Source: an uncultured Clostridia bacterium
GTDB taxonomy: Bacteria > Bacillota > Clostridia > TANB77 > UBA1234
Length of the DNA stretch: 53,679 nt
Assembly: GCA_947164995.1 (NCBI GenBank)
Contig: CAMUYU010000005.1
Location: 1-53,679 of the forward strand
Reading direction: 5' to 3'
The translations under genes and the position numbers were made by a program. The notes below the pieces were generated by a model, which ran no database searches, had not been told where the DNA came from, and saw nothing but the letters and a program-made list of their open reading frames with translations. This document shows positions 1-7,533 of the stretch, one piece after another (position 1 is the stretch's first letter; the number at the start of each line of letters is the position of its first letter).

Positions 1-54
1 AGTATTCGGCTACGAACCGAACGGTTGGGGGTTCGAATCCCTTCAGGTGCACCA
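1..54 (+). tRNA. tRNA-Arg(ACG), 3' part only
   Basis: The window opens inside a tRNA. The anticodon stem TTCGG/CCGAA closes the loop CTACGAA, giving anticodon ACG. It is followed by a five-base T stem with loop TTCGAAT and an encoded CCA at 52-54. The D arm and 5' acceptor strand lie off the window. With the usual A-to-I change this tRNA reads CGU, CGC and CGA but not CGG, which matters for the CGG observation. Confidence 0.93.
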
Positions 55-58
55 TATG

Positions 59-93
59 GTCGCAAGCTTATTTAGCTTGCGACTTTTTTTTTT
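59..93 (+). terminator. Rho-independent terminator after tRNA-Arg(ACG)
   Basis: A ten-base perfect stem, GTCGCAAGCT / AGCTTGCGAC, with a five-base loop is followed by ten T residues. It lies five bases after the tRNA CCA and ends the tRNA transcript. Confidence 0.93.
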
Positions 94-127
94 AAATGAT
101 AGAATAAATTTTGAGGAGGCGATTATT

Positions 128-1252
128 TTGAAAAAAATAATAATTCTATATGCATCAGTTGGTGGCGGTCACTATAGAGCAGCAGATGGAATAAAAAAAT
201 ATATAGATGAGCATTATCCTAATGAATATATAGTAGAACTAATTGATGGTTTAAACTATGTTAGTAAAACAGTAGACAAAATTACTATTAGTTCATACGT
301 TAATATGGCAAGATATTCTCCAAAAACTTGGAGTAAAATATATAAAATAGGAGAAGAAAATCATAGCTTAGGTAGTTTTAGTAATGGTGTACAAAAACTA
401 TTGTCTCATAAGCTATTTGATTTATTTGAAGAACAAGACCCAGACGTTGTTATATCGACACACTTTTTTATGACCGAAATGGTTGCTTGTTTAAAGAAAA
501 AGAAAAAAACAAAATGTAAACTTGCAGTTATTTTAACTGACTATGCCTCACATAAATTTTGGCTTTCTAGTAGTGAATATGTAGATTTATATTTTGTTGC
601 AAATGAACAAATGAGATACACATTAATTCACGAAGGAATTGAAGAAACAAAAATTAATGTAACTGGAATACCAGTACGTCCTGAATTTTTATTAGAATAT
701 AATAAAGAAAAAACTTTTGAAGAATTTGGATTTTCAATGGATAAACCTACATTTTTAGTATTTGGTGGTGGTCAATATGGAATGTCCGATGCTTCAAAAA
801 TATTTAAAGGAATATTAGATGTAAAAGAAGATATACAAATAATTGCAATCGCTGGAAAAAGTGAAAAAACAAAAGCCACTTTTGAAAAATTAACCGAAAA
901 AAGTAATAAAAAAGTTGCAATTTTAGGTTTTACTGATAGAGTTGCTGAATTAATGTATGCTTCTGATTTTATAGTTTCAAAACCAGGCGGACTTACAACT
1001 ACAGAAATATTAGTTTCAAATAAACCTTTCATTATATTTAGTCCTGTACCTGGTCAAGAAGAAGAAAATTCTGCTTTTCTTACAAATAATGGAGCTGGTG
1101 TTAGAATTTATGATTTAAATAAAACAACTCCAATAATAGAACAATTAATTAATGATACCTTTAGAGTAGAAAATATAAAATTAATGCAACGTCATGTTGC
1201 AAAACCAAACTCTACAAAAGATATTGTAGATATTGTTTTAAAAAACATTTAA
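128..1252 (+). CDS. MGDG synthase-like / processive diacylglycerol glycosyltransferase (GT28)
   Basis: A 374-residue glycosyltransferase of the MGDG synthase/UgtP family, which transfers a sugar from a UDP donor to diacylglycerol at the inner membrane face to make glycolipids. The N-terminal glycine-rich ASVGGGHYRAA motif is the family signature, and the C-terminal GT-B half has the PGGLTTTE and PVPGQEEEN donor-binding motifs. I place the start at TTG 128, not at 47: GAGGAGG lies eight bases upstream, and the protein then begins LKKIIILYAS as in relatives. The longer ORF in the track would begin inside the tRNA. The gene is alone between two terminators. The exact sugar and product cannot be told from sequence. 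Confidence 0.9.
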   Translation: MKKIIILYASVGGGHYRAADGIKKYIDEHYPNEYIVELIDGLNYVSKTVDKITISSYVNMARYSPKTWSKIYKIGEENHSLGSFSNGVQKLLSHKLFDLFEEQDPDVVISTHFFMTEMVACLKKKKKTKCKLAVILTDYASHKFWLSSSEYVDLYFVANEQMRYTLIHEGIEETKINVTGIPVRPEFLLEYNKEKTFEEFGFSMDKPTFLVFGGGQYGMSDASKIFKGILDVKEDIQIIAIAGKSEKTKATFEKLTEKSNKKVAILGFTDRVAELMYASDFIVSKPGGLTTTEILVSNKPFIIFSPVPGQEEENSAFLTNNGAGVRIYDLNKTTPIIEQLINDTFRVENIKLMQRHVAKPNSTKDIVDIVLKNI

Positions 1253-1259
1253 ATAAAAA

Positions 1260-1291
1260 AGCGAACTCAAATCATCTATGAGTTCGCTTTT
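1260..1291. terminator. Bidirectional terminator between the glycosyltransferase and recR
   Basis: The stem AGCGAACTCA / TGAGTTCGCT has a run of A on its left side and a T tract on its right. It can end both the plus-strand glycosyltransferase and the minus-strand recR operon. Confidence 0.85.
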
Positions 1292-1295
1292 ACTT

Positions 1296-1892
1296 TTATA
1301 GTTCTGTTCTATTTTCCATTGCTTTTGCAAGTGTTACTTCATCTGTGTATTCTAAATCGCCACCGATTGGAATTCCATGAGCAATTCTAGAAGTTTTTAC
1401 GTTGAAAGGTTTTATTAGTTTTGAAATATACATTGCAGTTGCTTCACCTTCAACATTTGGATTTGTTGCAAGTATAATTTCTTTTATATCTCCGCTTCCA
1501 ATTCTAGTAACTAATTCTTTTATTTTTATATCATTAGGGCCTATTCCATTTACTGGAGAAATTGTGCCATGAAGAACATGATAAACTCCATTATATTCGT
1601 GTGTACGTTCTATTGATGCAATATCCCTTACATCTTCAACAACACAAATTGTCTCTTTATCTCTTTTAATATTGGCACAAATTGGACATGGATCAGCATC
1701 CGTAATATTATTACAAATAGAACAATATTTTAAATTTTTTCTAGCATCCACTATTGCATTTGCAAACTCTTCTGCCGTTTCAAGTGGAGAATTTAAAACG
1801 TGAAACGCAAGTCTTACTGCTGTTTTATGACCAATACTTGGAAGTTTTTCAAATTCTTCTATTAACTTTTCTATACTATTACTAAAAGCCAT
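1296..1892 (-). CDS. recR: Recombination protein RecR
   Basis: RecR is a clamp-like protein that works with RecO and RecF to load RecA at gapped DNA. The 198-residue length is standard. Visible parts are the helix-hairpin-helix [15 protein letters not shown] near residue 18, a four-cysteine zinc finger (CSICNNITD...CPIC, about 57-72) and a Toprim domain with [11 protein letters not shown] and the [13 protein letters not shown] core. It is the last gene of a dnaX-ybaB-recR operon on the minus strand, an arrangement common in Firmicutes, with 28 bases between ybaB and recR. Nothing is odd and all CGG trinucleotides are out of frame. Confidence 0.97.
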   Translation of the reverse strand: MAFSNSIEKLIEEFEKLPSIGHKTAVRLAFHVLNSPLETAEEFANAIVDARKNLKYCSICNNITDADPCPICANIKRDKETICVVEDVRDIASIERTHEYNGVYHVLHGTISPVNGIGPNDIKIKELVTRIGSGDIKEIILATNPNVEGEATAMYISKLIKPFNVKTSRIAHGIPIGGDLEYTDEVTLAKAMENRTEL

Positions 1893-1920
1893 CTTTAACC
1901 TCTTTTATCTTCTTGTAAAA

Positions 1921-2274
1921 TTATAGTAGTCCGTTTAATCCACCTGGAATATTAAACTTACCCATTTCAGCTTCTACAATGCTATCTGCTTTTTTAATTC
2001 CTTCTGTAAATGCAGTAAGAATAAGATCTTCAAGCATTTCTACATCATCTGGGTCTACAACTTCTGGTTTAATTTTTATAGATTTTACAATCTTTTTTCC
2101 ATTCATTACTAATGTAACCGCTCCGCCACCAGATGTAACTTCAAATTCCTTTTGCTCTATATCTTCTTGTGTTTTCATCATATCATTTTGCATTTTTTGA
2201 GCTTGTTTTATAAGCTGATTCATATTTCCTCCCATACCTGGGAATCCTCCGCCATATCCATTAAATTTTGCCAT
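1921..2274 (-). CDS. YbaB/EbfC family nucleoid-associated protein
   Basis: A 117-residue small DNA-binding protein of the YbaB/EbfC family, which forms dimers and coats the nucleoid. The family hallmark is the Met/Gln/Lys-rich N-terminal helix (MNQLIKQAQKMQNDMMKTQ) after a Gly-rich leader, followed by the conserved EVTSGGGAVTLVMNGKKIVKSIKI strand region (only shown in part by family standards) and KPEVVDPDD. It sits between dnaX and recR in the classic order. The start is preceded by an AAAGGATG ribosome site. Confidence 0.95.
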   Translation of the reverse strand: MAKFNGYGGGFPGMGGNMNQLIKQAQKMQNDMMKTQEDIEQKEFEVTSGGGAVTLVMNGKKIVKSIKIKPEVVDPDDVEMLEDLILTAFTEGIKKADSIVEAEMGKFNIPGGLNGLL

Positions 2275-2292
2275 TTTTGTTCATCCTTTCTT

Positions 2293-3699
2293 TTATGAAT
2301 TAAAATTATCATATTTTACACTGACATCTTTGCCAAGTGCATATTTTACTGCTGCTTTTATAGCAATTTTCGTTTCTTCTTTTTTAAAATTATCTTTTGC
2401 AGCTTCAGTTGGTGGTGCATCAAAAATAATATGTACAATTCCATCCTCCTGAAGTCTTATTTTAGTAGTAAGCAGGTCCGCACGCAACCTAAATTTTTCA
2501 TTTTCTTTAAGATATGCCAAAATTTTCTCTGATAAACCATTATTTAGTCCTGCAACTGTATTTTGTGTATTCAATAAAATCATAGGTTCTGGTGAAACTA
2601 CATTTTGCATAGGTACTTTATTATTTTCAGAACATAATTTTATTATTAAGGCTTCAAATAATATTTCTTGCTCTGCCGCCAATCTCATTTTGTTTTGTAT
2701 ATCAGAAAGTTTAGAAATCAAATCCAAAAATGTATTTTGTTTATAACTAGATTTTAATTCTTTTATAACCGTCTTTTTATCATCACTATATTCTAGTAAT
2801 TCTTCTTTAATATATGATAATGAAATATCTCTTTGAAACTTAATTAATTCCCACAAAAATACGTTTATATCTTTTCCTTCATCAACAATTTGCTTACTTA
2901 TTAACAATGATTCTTCACTTTTTCCTTCTATTAAAGCCTTAGTCATTTTAACTAAAAATTCAAATTCAGGCACACCAGAAAGTTCTCTTATTTTTTCTTC
3001 AGTTATTGAAGAATCACCATCTGCAATACATCTATCTAATATTGAAATAGCATCTCTCATTGCTCCATCAGACAAATTTGCAATAAGTCTTGAAGCATTT
3101 TCTTCTATATTAATGTTACTTTCATCGCAAATATATTTTAATCTTTTCATAATATTTGAAATAGAAATCTTTTTAAAATCAAATCTTTGGCAACGTGAGA
3201 TTATTGTAGTAGGTAACTTTTGAGGTTCAGTTGTTGCCAATATAAAAATTACGTGAGCCGGTGGCTCTTCCAAAGTCTTTAAAAGAGCATTAAAAGCACC
3301 AGATGAAAGCATATGTACTTCGTCTATAATGTATACTCTATATTTAGCAGAGGTTGGAATAAATTCAACTTCTTCTCTAATATCTCTAATATTATCTACA
3401 CCATTATTAGATGCAGCATCCATTTCTGTAATATCTACTAAATTTCCACTTAAAGCTGCTTTACAAATTTCGCATTCATTACATGGTTCTCCATCTTGTA
3501 TATTTAAACAGTTTACAGCCCTTGCCAGAATCTTGGCAGTAGAAGTTTTTCCACTTCCCCTACCTCCAGTAAACAAATATGCATGACCTATGCGACCATT
3601 TTTGATTTGATTTTTAAGTGTCTTTTCTATATGTTCCTGTCCAACTACTTCTGAAAATTTAGTTGGTCGAAACTTTCTATAAAGGGCAATATAACTCAT
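2293..3699 (-). CDS. dnaX: DNA polymerase III subunit gamma/tau
   Basis: The clamp-loader ATPase of the replicative polymerase. The 468-residue form begins MSYIALYRKFRPTKF, with AGGAGGTG eight bases upstream. The longer ORF in the track (to 3768) runs into the SRP RNA and is rejected. Visible parts are Walker A GGRGSGKTSTAK, a zinc-binding CxxxxxxxCxxC cluster near residue 65, Walker B IDEVHMLS, the sensor and SRC (ISRCQRFDF) motifs, then the oligomerisation domain III and a short tau-like C-terminal domain. It is the first gene of the dnaX-ybaB-recR operon, directly downstream of the SRP RNA gene on the same strand. Confidence 0.96.
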   Translation of the reverse strand: MSYIALYRKFRPTKFSEVVGQEHIEKTLKNQIKNGRIGHAYLFTGGRGSGKTSTAKILARAVNCLNIQDGEPCNECEICKAALSGNLVDITEMDAASNNGVDNIRDIREEVEFIPTSAKYRVYIIDEVHMLSSGAFNALLKTLEEPPAHVIFILATTEPQKLPTTIISRCQRFDFKKISISNIMKRLKYICDESNINIEENASRLIANLSDGAMRDAISILDRCIADGDSSITEEKIRELSGVPEFEFLVKMTKALIEGKSEESLLISKQIVDEGKDINVFLWELIKFQRDISLSYIKEELLEYSDDKKTVIKELKSSYKQNTFLDLISKLSDIQNKMRLAAEQEILFEALIIKLCSENNKVPMQNVVSPEPMILLNTQNTVAGLNNGLSEKILAYLKENEKFRLRADLLTTKIRLQEDGIVHIIFDAPPTEAAKDNFKKEETKIAIKAAVKYALGKDVSVKYDNFNS

Positions 3700-3731
3700 C
3701 TTGCACCTCCTATAATATTTAAGACATATTA

Positions 3732-3859
3732 AATGCCGTAAGATGCTCTTATATGAATGGTAGCACAAAGTTTAATCGCTTATCGTTGCTTCCTTCCGGA
3801 TCTGGCGAGGTTCACGCAATACTCTTGCCACCACTCATATAAAAGTATCTTACGGCATT
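3732..3859 (-). ncRNA. ffs: Signal recognition particle RNA (small bacterial 4.5S-like)
   Basis: Read on the minus strand, this shows the invariant SRP apical domain GTGAACCTCGCCAG...CCGGAAGGAAGCAACGATAAG. The asymmetric and symmetric loops bind Ffh. The two ends, AATGCCGTAAGAT and ATCTTACGGCATT, are perfectly complementary, which fixes both boundaries and closes the long hairpin at about 128 nt. The location just upstream of dnaX is common in Firmicutes. Confidence 0.95.
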
Positions 3860-3922
3860 ATTATATACACAAAATCCACAATTCTTCAATATATTAGCAT
3901 CTATTTTTTGGATTGTAAAGCA

Positions 3923-5074
3923 CTATTTAGCCTTTTCTTTATTCCAAAACTTGAATTTAAAGAAACTAAATATCTTTTTAAGTTTTGTAATAATAGAACT
4001 CTTATACGAAACAAGGCTAACATGATTTGACTTATGTTCCATATAATCTATATAGTACATCTCTGCTTCTTGTTCGGTAGCAATTCTTGTACCATTAATA
4101 AAGAAGACACCTTTATCATTGACATTAATATTTAATTTATATTTGCTTTCTCTAGAAACAGTAATTACCCACTCACACAAACTTTTATTATTTGCAAAAA
4201 CATTTGAATATTTTGCAATATTATTTGTAAAGTCGTTCATTATTTCTTTAGAAACTTTTTTATTACATACTTCACTTACAATATCTTTTTTATTTTTTGT
4301 ATTAATAGCGTTTCTATAAAAATGATAAACATCCATCATATGAGATTCAAATGCTTTTGCAGTAGCTTCATCTGATATTGCGATATTAGTATCAGGTATT
4401 GTAATAACATCACCAACAACTGCAAATTTGCAATTGAAATAAGAAATCATTGTACTTAAAACTGCAATCATTCTTTTATCTTTTCCAAGATTTAAACAAG
4501 AATAAAAATTATCTAAAAAGTTTTGCTTTTTTAATTTTAAATTAGTAAACAAATCATAAGCATCGAATAATGTTTCATAAATCATTCTTGCTTCTTCCTC
4601 AGTACGAAAACTGTAACCAATTGGATTTAAAATAAATTCATCTTCATGAACATTTTCTAAAACCAACCCACATTTTTCATATTTTGAAAATCTCATTAGC
4701 TCTTTTATATAATCCTTTGGGGGCATATATTGTGCTAACAAAGTATAAGATTTATCTTCTTTAGTAGTAAGATACCACACATACTCTTTAAATAGTTTTT
4801 CATCTGCATTTACTAAATATCTTCGACCATCACTTTTTTTAAAATAAAGTTTTAGCATTGAAGAAGAAAGTTTTTGAAGAAGGATATCATATGCACTAAT
4901 ATTTTTTGGCAATGCAGCCTTATATAACAAAATATATGTATCCATCCAACGTGGCTCATTAAAATTATTGTCAAGTATAAGATGTAGTTCAGAAAATTTA
5001 AGAGAAACATATTCTTTTTTCATAATAGCAGATATTTTCCTCTTTTCATCTTTAAGAATTAAATCATATGACAA
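3923..5074 (-). CDS. Protein of unknown function
   Basis: I do not recognise this protein of about 383 residues. It has no signal peptide or membrane helix. It is rich in Lys, Tyr and Asn, mostly alpha-helical in appearance, and ends in a basic tail (FFKFKFWNKEKAK) that could touch membrane or nucleic acid. The track starts at GTG 5086, but the only ribosome site, AAAGGTGG, overlaps that codon. TTG 5074 has eight-base spacing and is preferred. It stands alone, with the SRP RNA downstream and a long non-coding stretch upstream. It contains no CGG trinucleotide in any frame. Confidence 0.6.
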   Translation of the reverse strand: MSYDLILKDEKRKISAIMKKEYVSLKFSELHLILDNNFNEPRWMDTYILLYKAALPKNISAYDILLQKLSSSMLKLYFKKSDGRRYLVNADEKLFKEYVWYLTTKEDKSYTLLAQYMPPKDYIKELMRFSKYEKCGLVLENVHEDEFILNPIGYSFRTEEEARMIYETLFDAYDLFTNLKLKKQNFLDNFYSCLNLGKDKRMIAVLSTMISYFNCKFAVVGDVITIPDTNIAISDEATAKAFESHMMDVYHFYRNAINTKNKKDIVSEVCNKKVSKEIMNDFTNNIAKYSNVFANNKSLCEWVITVSRESKYKLNINVNDKGVFFINGTRIATEQEAEMYYIDYMEHKSNHVSLVSYKSSIITKLKKIFSFFKFKFWNKEKAK

Positions 5075-5407
5075 TACACTCACCACCTTTAGAAGAATTA
5101 TAATACATTCTTTGTGCCTTTACTATACAAAATCAAAATATTTTAAATAATTATTCGACTAATTTTTGAAATTTCTTAAATTACTCTATTGACATTATTG
5201 CTCATATAGTGTCACCGTCAAAAATGTAAAATTGACATTATCATTTTTCAATGAAATTTACTTTCAAATATTAAATCGTTATTTTGTGTCAAACGTGTAA
5301 AATCGTGTTTTTTATTGTTACAAAAATATTAAATTTTTAAAAAAGTTTTTAATGCTCAAAAAACTGCTAAAACCGTTCTTTTTTAGTTGTGATGCCGTTT
5401 TTATCAG

Positions 5408-5427
5408 TTAGTTAGTTGACTAACTAA
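5408..5427. promoter_or_regulatory. Palindrome TTAGTTAG-TTGA-CTAACTAA, candidate MarR-family operator
   Basis: Eight-base arms flank TTGA. The inner 12 bases, TTAGTTGACTAA, match the palindrome TTAGTATACTAA that covers the -10 box of the nearby marR gene in every half-site base, and the right flank ACTAACTA is shared too. It contains a possible -35 TTGACT. A hairpin terminator is an alternative, since six T follow two bases later, but no gene ends just before it. Confidence 0.5.
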
Positions 5428-5504
5428 TTTTTTGAATTGAAATAATTTAAAAAAATTTTACTCAAACTATTGCATTTAAACTGCATATTTGCTACATTTT
5501 AATT

Positions 5505-5522
5505 ATACTAAAGATTTAGTAT
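5505..5522. promoter_or_regulatory. Palindrome ATACTAAA-GA-TTTAGTAT, second candidate operator
   Basis: A perfect palindrome with eight-base arms and a two-base centre. It uses the same TTAGTAT / ATACTAA words as the marR operator candidate but in inverted order. It overlaps a possible -10 box TATACT and lies about 50 bases before the ribosome site of the histone-like gene. Confidence 0.4.
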
Positions 5523-5570
5523 GTTTTAAAACACGCTAAATGCTGTACAAATGAAAGGGGGGCATTGAGA

Positions 5571-5831
5571 ATGCCAGTAGCTAAAAAGACTGCAACTAAA
5601 AAAGTAGCTGCTAAAAAACCAGCTGCAAAGAAACCAGCTGCTAAAAAACCAGCTGCTAAAAAACCAGCTGCTAAAAAAGTAGTAGCTAAAAAACCAGCTG
5701 CTAAAAAACCAGCTGCAAAGAAACCAGCTGCTAAAAAACCAGCTGCTAAAAAACCAGCTGCTAAAAAACCAGTAGCTAAAAAAGTAGTTGCAAAAAAACC
5801 AGCAGCTAAAAAAGTTGCTAAAAAGAAATAG
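5571..5831 (+). CDS. Histone H1-like Lys/Ala/Pro-rich repeat protein
   Basis: An 86-residue, strongly basic protein made almost wholly of the pentad AAKKP (with variants VAKK and VVAKK). This resembles the C-terminal tails of eukaryotic H1, mycobacterial HupB and AlgP, which bind DNA without a fixed fold. I choose ATG 5571: AAAGGGGGG lies eight bases upstream, while TTG 5565 in the track is too close. It is monocistronic, ended by a terminator shared with marR. A DNA-compaction role is inferred from composition only. The antisense 130-residue ORF is a shadow of the repeat. Confidence 0.85.
   Translation: MPVAKKTATKKVAAKKPAAKKPAAKKPAAKKPAAKKVVAKKPAAKKPAAKKPAAKKPAAKKPAAKKPVAKKVVAKKPAAKKVAKKK
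5592..5815 (+). repeat. 15-bp tandem repeat array GCTGCTAAAAAACCA within the histone-like gene
   Basis: About fourteen near-identical 15-bp units run in frame, each coding AAKKP, with scattered synonymous changes (gctgcaaagaaacca) and Ala/Val swaps. The near-identity at DNA level suggests recent expansion by slippage or unequal recombination. The array is therefore likely to vary in length between strains. Confidence 0.9.
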
Positions 5832-5863
5832 TTGTAAACTACATGAATTAAGTACTTAAAAAA

Positions 5864-5897
5864 GACGACGAAACTTTTAGTTTCGCTCGTCTTTTTT
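5864..5897. terminator. Bidirectional terminator between the histone-like gene and marR
   Basis: GACGA-C-GAAAC pairs with GTTTC-GC-TCGTC around a TTTTA loop. A-rich flank on the left and seven T on the right allow use from both sides. Confidence 0.85.
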
Positions 5898-5900
5898 TGC

Positions 5901-6317
5901 TTAAACATTTAAATTATCTATCATCTTCTTTAGAATCTTTTCAAATGTAGAAATATCTTTTTTAGAAATACCTTTATAAAGTTTGGCATCAATTTCCTTT
6001 ATAACTCTTCTACATTGAACGGCCGCTGTTTTTCCTTCAGGTGTAATGTATAATCTGTTGTTTTTAAAATTACCATCCTCATGTTGTCTTACAATAAAAC
6101 CAGCATTTTCTAATTTATTAAGTCTTTCACTTATTGAAGAATATTTAACATTATAATAATTTGCCAAATCCTTTTGTGTGCAACCTTCATTGTCTCTAAT
6201 AAGAAGTAATAGTTGTGCTTGTCCTTTAACTAGACCATATTTTTCTAGTCTAGACTCAGCCTCTGCATATAATTCTTGAGTAATCTCTCTAAAATAATCA
6301 TTAATCTCTTTTTCCAT
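5901..6317 (-). CDS. MarR-family transcriptional regulator
   Basis: A 138-residue winged-helix regulator. The dimerising N-terminal helix is followed by the recognition region GCTQKDLANYYNVKYSSISERLNKLENAGFI (about 57-87, quoted here only to mark the HTH) and a wing with the DGNFKNNRLYITPEG turn. The C-terminal helices close the dimer. MarR proteins usually repress their own and neighbouring genes and release on ligand or oxidant. The gene's promoter has a perfect palindrome across its -10 box, and matching palindromes lie before the divergent histone-like gene, so that gene is the likeliest target. The ligand is unknown. Confidence 0.9.
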   Translation of the reverse strand: MEKEINDYFREITQELYAEAESRLEKYGLVKGQAQLLLLIRDNEGCTQKDLANYYNVKYSSISERLNKLENAGFIVRQHEDGNFKNNRLYITPEGKTAAVQCRRVIKEIDAKLYKGISKKDISTFEKILKKMIDNLNV

Positions 6318-6348
6318 AATACACCTCTTTCATAATTAATGTATATGA

Positions 6349-6379
6349 TTAGTATACTAACTATAAAAAATAGTGTCAA
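6349..6379 (-). promoter_or_regulatory. marR promoter with operator palindrome over the -10 box
   Basis: On the minus strand the -35 box TTGACA (6379-6374) lies 17 bases from the -10 box TATACT (6356-6351). The -10 is embedded in the perfect 12-bp palindrome TTAGTATACTAA (6349-6360). A repressor bound here would block RNA polymerase, which fits autoregulation by the MarR product starting at 6317. Confidence 0.75.
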
Positions 6380-6389
6380 TCTATCTTGT

Positions 6390-6848
6390 TTATTTTCTTA
6401 ATTCAGCAAAAAAGTCTTGAAGAATTGCTTTGCAATCGCAAGAAAGTACATCTCCTTCATACTCAACTTTATGGTTACAAAATGTTTTACTTAGGTCCAA
6501 TTCATTTAAATTAGAAACAACCGCACCACTTTTTTGGTCAGTTGTGCCAAAGTATAGTTTTCTAATTCTAGAATTTAAAAGCGCTCCTGCACACATAGGA
6601 CACGGCTCAACAGTAACATATATATCGCAATCATTAAGGCGCCATGAATTTAGTTTTTTACATGCCTTCTCTATAGCAAGTACTTCTGCATGAGCTATAG
6701 ACATATTTTTTGTTTCCCTTAAATTATGTGCTTTTGCTATCACTATATTATCTTTAACTATAATGGCTCCAATTGGAACTTCATTTTTATTATATGCTTT
6801 TTTAGCCTCTTTAAGAGCTTCTTTCATAAATTCTTCTTTTTTATTCAT
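6390..6848 (-). CDS. tadA: tRNA-specific adenosine deaminase TadA
   Basis: This enzyme converts A34 of tRNA-Arg(ACG) to inosine, which is needed to read CGC and CGA codons. The 152-residue protein has the deaminase zinc motif HAEVLAIEKA (His ligand and catalytic Glu) and PCPMCAGAL with the two Cys ligands. The NSW-like substrate loop (LNSWRL) and the GA(V)VSNL segment are also present. The ribosome site is AAGGAAGG. It is preceded by the tRNA-Arg(CCT) terminator, and its substrate tRNA-Arg(ACG) opens this window. The enzyme does not extend reading to CGG. Confidence 0.95.
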   Translation of the reverse strand: MNKKEEFMKEALKEAKKAYNKNEVPIGAIIVKDNIVIAKAHNLRETKNMSIAHAEVLAIEKACKKLNSWRLNDCDIYVTVEPCPMCAGALLNSRIRKLYFGTTDQKSGAVVSNLNELDLSKTFCNHKVEYEGDVLSCDCKAILQDFFAELRK

Positions 6849-6865
6849 TTTTGTCCTTCCTTATA

Positions 6866-6895
6866 CAAAAATCGCACTGGCTTTTTGCCAATGCG
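6866..6895 (-). terminator. Terminator after tRNA-Arg(CCT)
   Basis: On the minus strand the stem CGCATTGGC / GCCAGTGCG with loop AAAAA is followed by ATTTTTG. It separates the tRNA transcript from tadA. Confidence 0.85.
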
Positions 6896-6901
6896 AATAC
6901 T

Positions 6902-7160
<259 letters not shown>

Positions 7161-7183
7161 ATTAATCTCCCTTTTTATAATAA

Positions 7184-7277
7184 TTTACCAATTTTGTGCA
7201 AACCTTACTACTTTTTACCAACTTTTGCCAATTTTATAAACTCATATGGACATTTTAAAAAACAACTTTTAAAATGT
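7184..7277. repeat. TTTACCAA-type direct repeats and a 27-bp inverted repeat before the type IV secretion-like cluster
   Basis: Three similar words, TTTACCAATTTTG, TTTACCAACTTTTG and TTTTGCCAATTTTA, start near 7184, 7214 and 7223. They are followed by the inverted repeat ACATTTTAAAA-aacaac-TTTTAAAATGT at 7250-7277. The hairpin ends five bases before the AAAGGTGG ribosome site of the first gene. The arrangement suggests a regulated leader, but no factor can be named. Confidence 0.45.
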
Positions 7278-7299
7278 GGTCGAAAGGTGGTGATAAAGT

Positions 7300-7533
7300 T
7301 TGATTGCTTCAAAGAAAAGTCTCATAGTTTTTCTTTTATCTTTATTTATTTCTTTTCTAATTAGAATCTATTTTTCGTTTGAAAGTAGAGCAACTTTTTT
7401 CTTGGTTTTCTCATTTGCCCTTTTTATATCAATAATTTATATTATTTATTCTTTCTTCGAATTAAAAATTCTCCACGAAAAGCAAGGTTCAAAATTAGAT
7501 TTAAGTAAAGAAAAATTAAATCTCAAAATTTGA
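7300..7533 (+). CDS. Small two-helix membrane protein
   Basis: A 77-residue protein with two hydrophobic segments (about 8-26 and 31-52) and a basic, cytoplasmic-looking tail. It begins at TTG 7300, nine bases after AAAGGTGG. It overlaps the VirD4-like gene by the four bases TTGA, so the two are probably coupled in translation. I do not recognise the family. The position at the head of the cluster suggests an accessory of the secretion apparatus. Confidence 0.65.
   Translation: MIASKKSLIVFLLSLFISFLIRIYFSFESRATFFLVFSFALFISIIYIIYSFFELKILHEKQGSKLDLSKEKLNLKI

Larger units (their letters stand above)
5087..5570. promoter_or_regulatory. 480-base AT-rich non-coding region upstream of the histone-like gene
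   Basis: No gene is seen. The region holds two palindromes resembling the MarR-site candidate near 6349 (listed separately), A/T tracts, and a loose direct repeat of the form GTCAAA..TGTAAAAT near 5218 and 5290. Candidate sigma-A elements are present (TTGACA near 5189, TATACT at 5504), but I cannot assign one promoter to the histone-like gene with confidence. Confidence 0.5.

Noticed and set aside
3329-3586. Plus-strand ORF within dnaX
   Set aside because: Shadow of the conserved dnaX ATPase region.
5592-5815. CRISPR array
   Set aside because: The repeats are contiguous 15-bp coding units without spacers.
5516-5908. Antisense 130-residue ORF over the histone-like gene
   Set aside because: Shadow of the 15-bp repeat; no ribosome site, and the plus-strand ORF has a strong one and a terminator.
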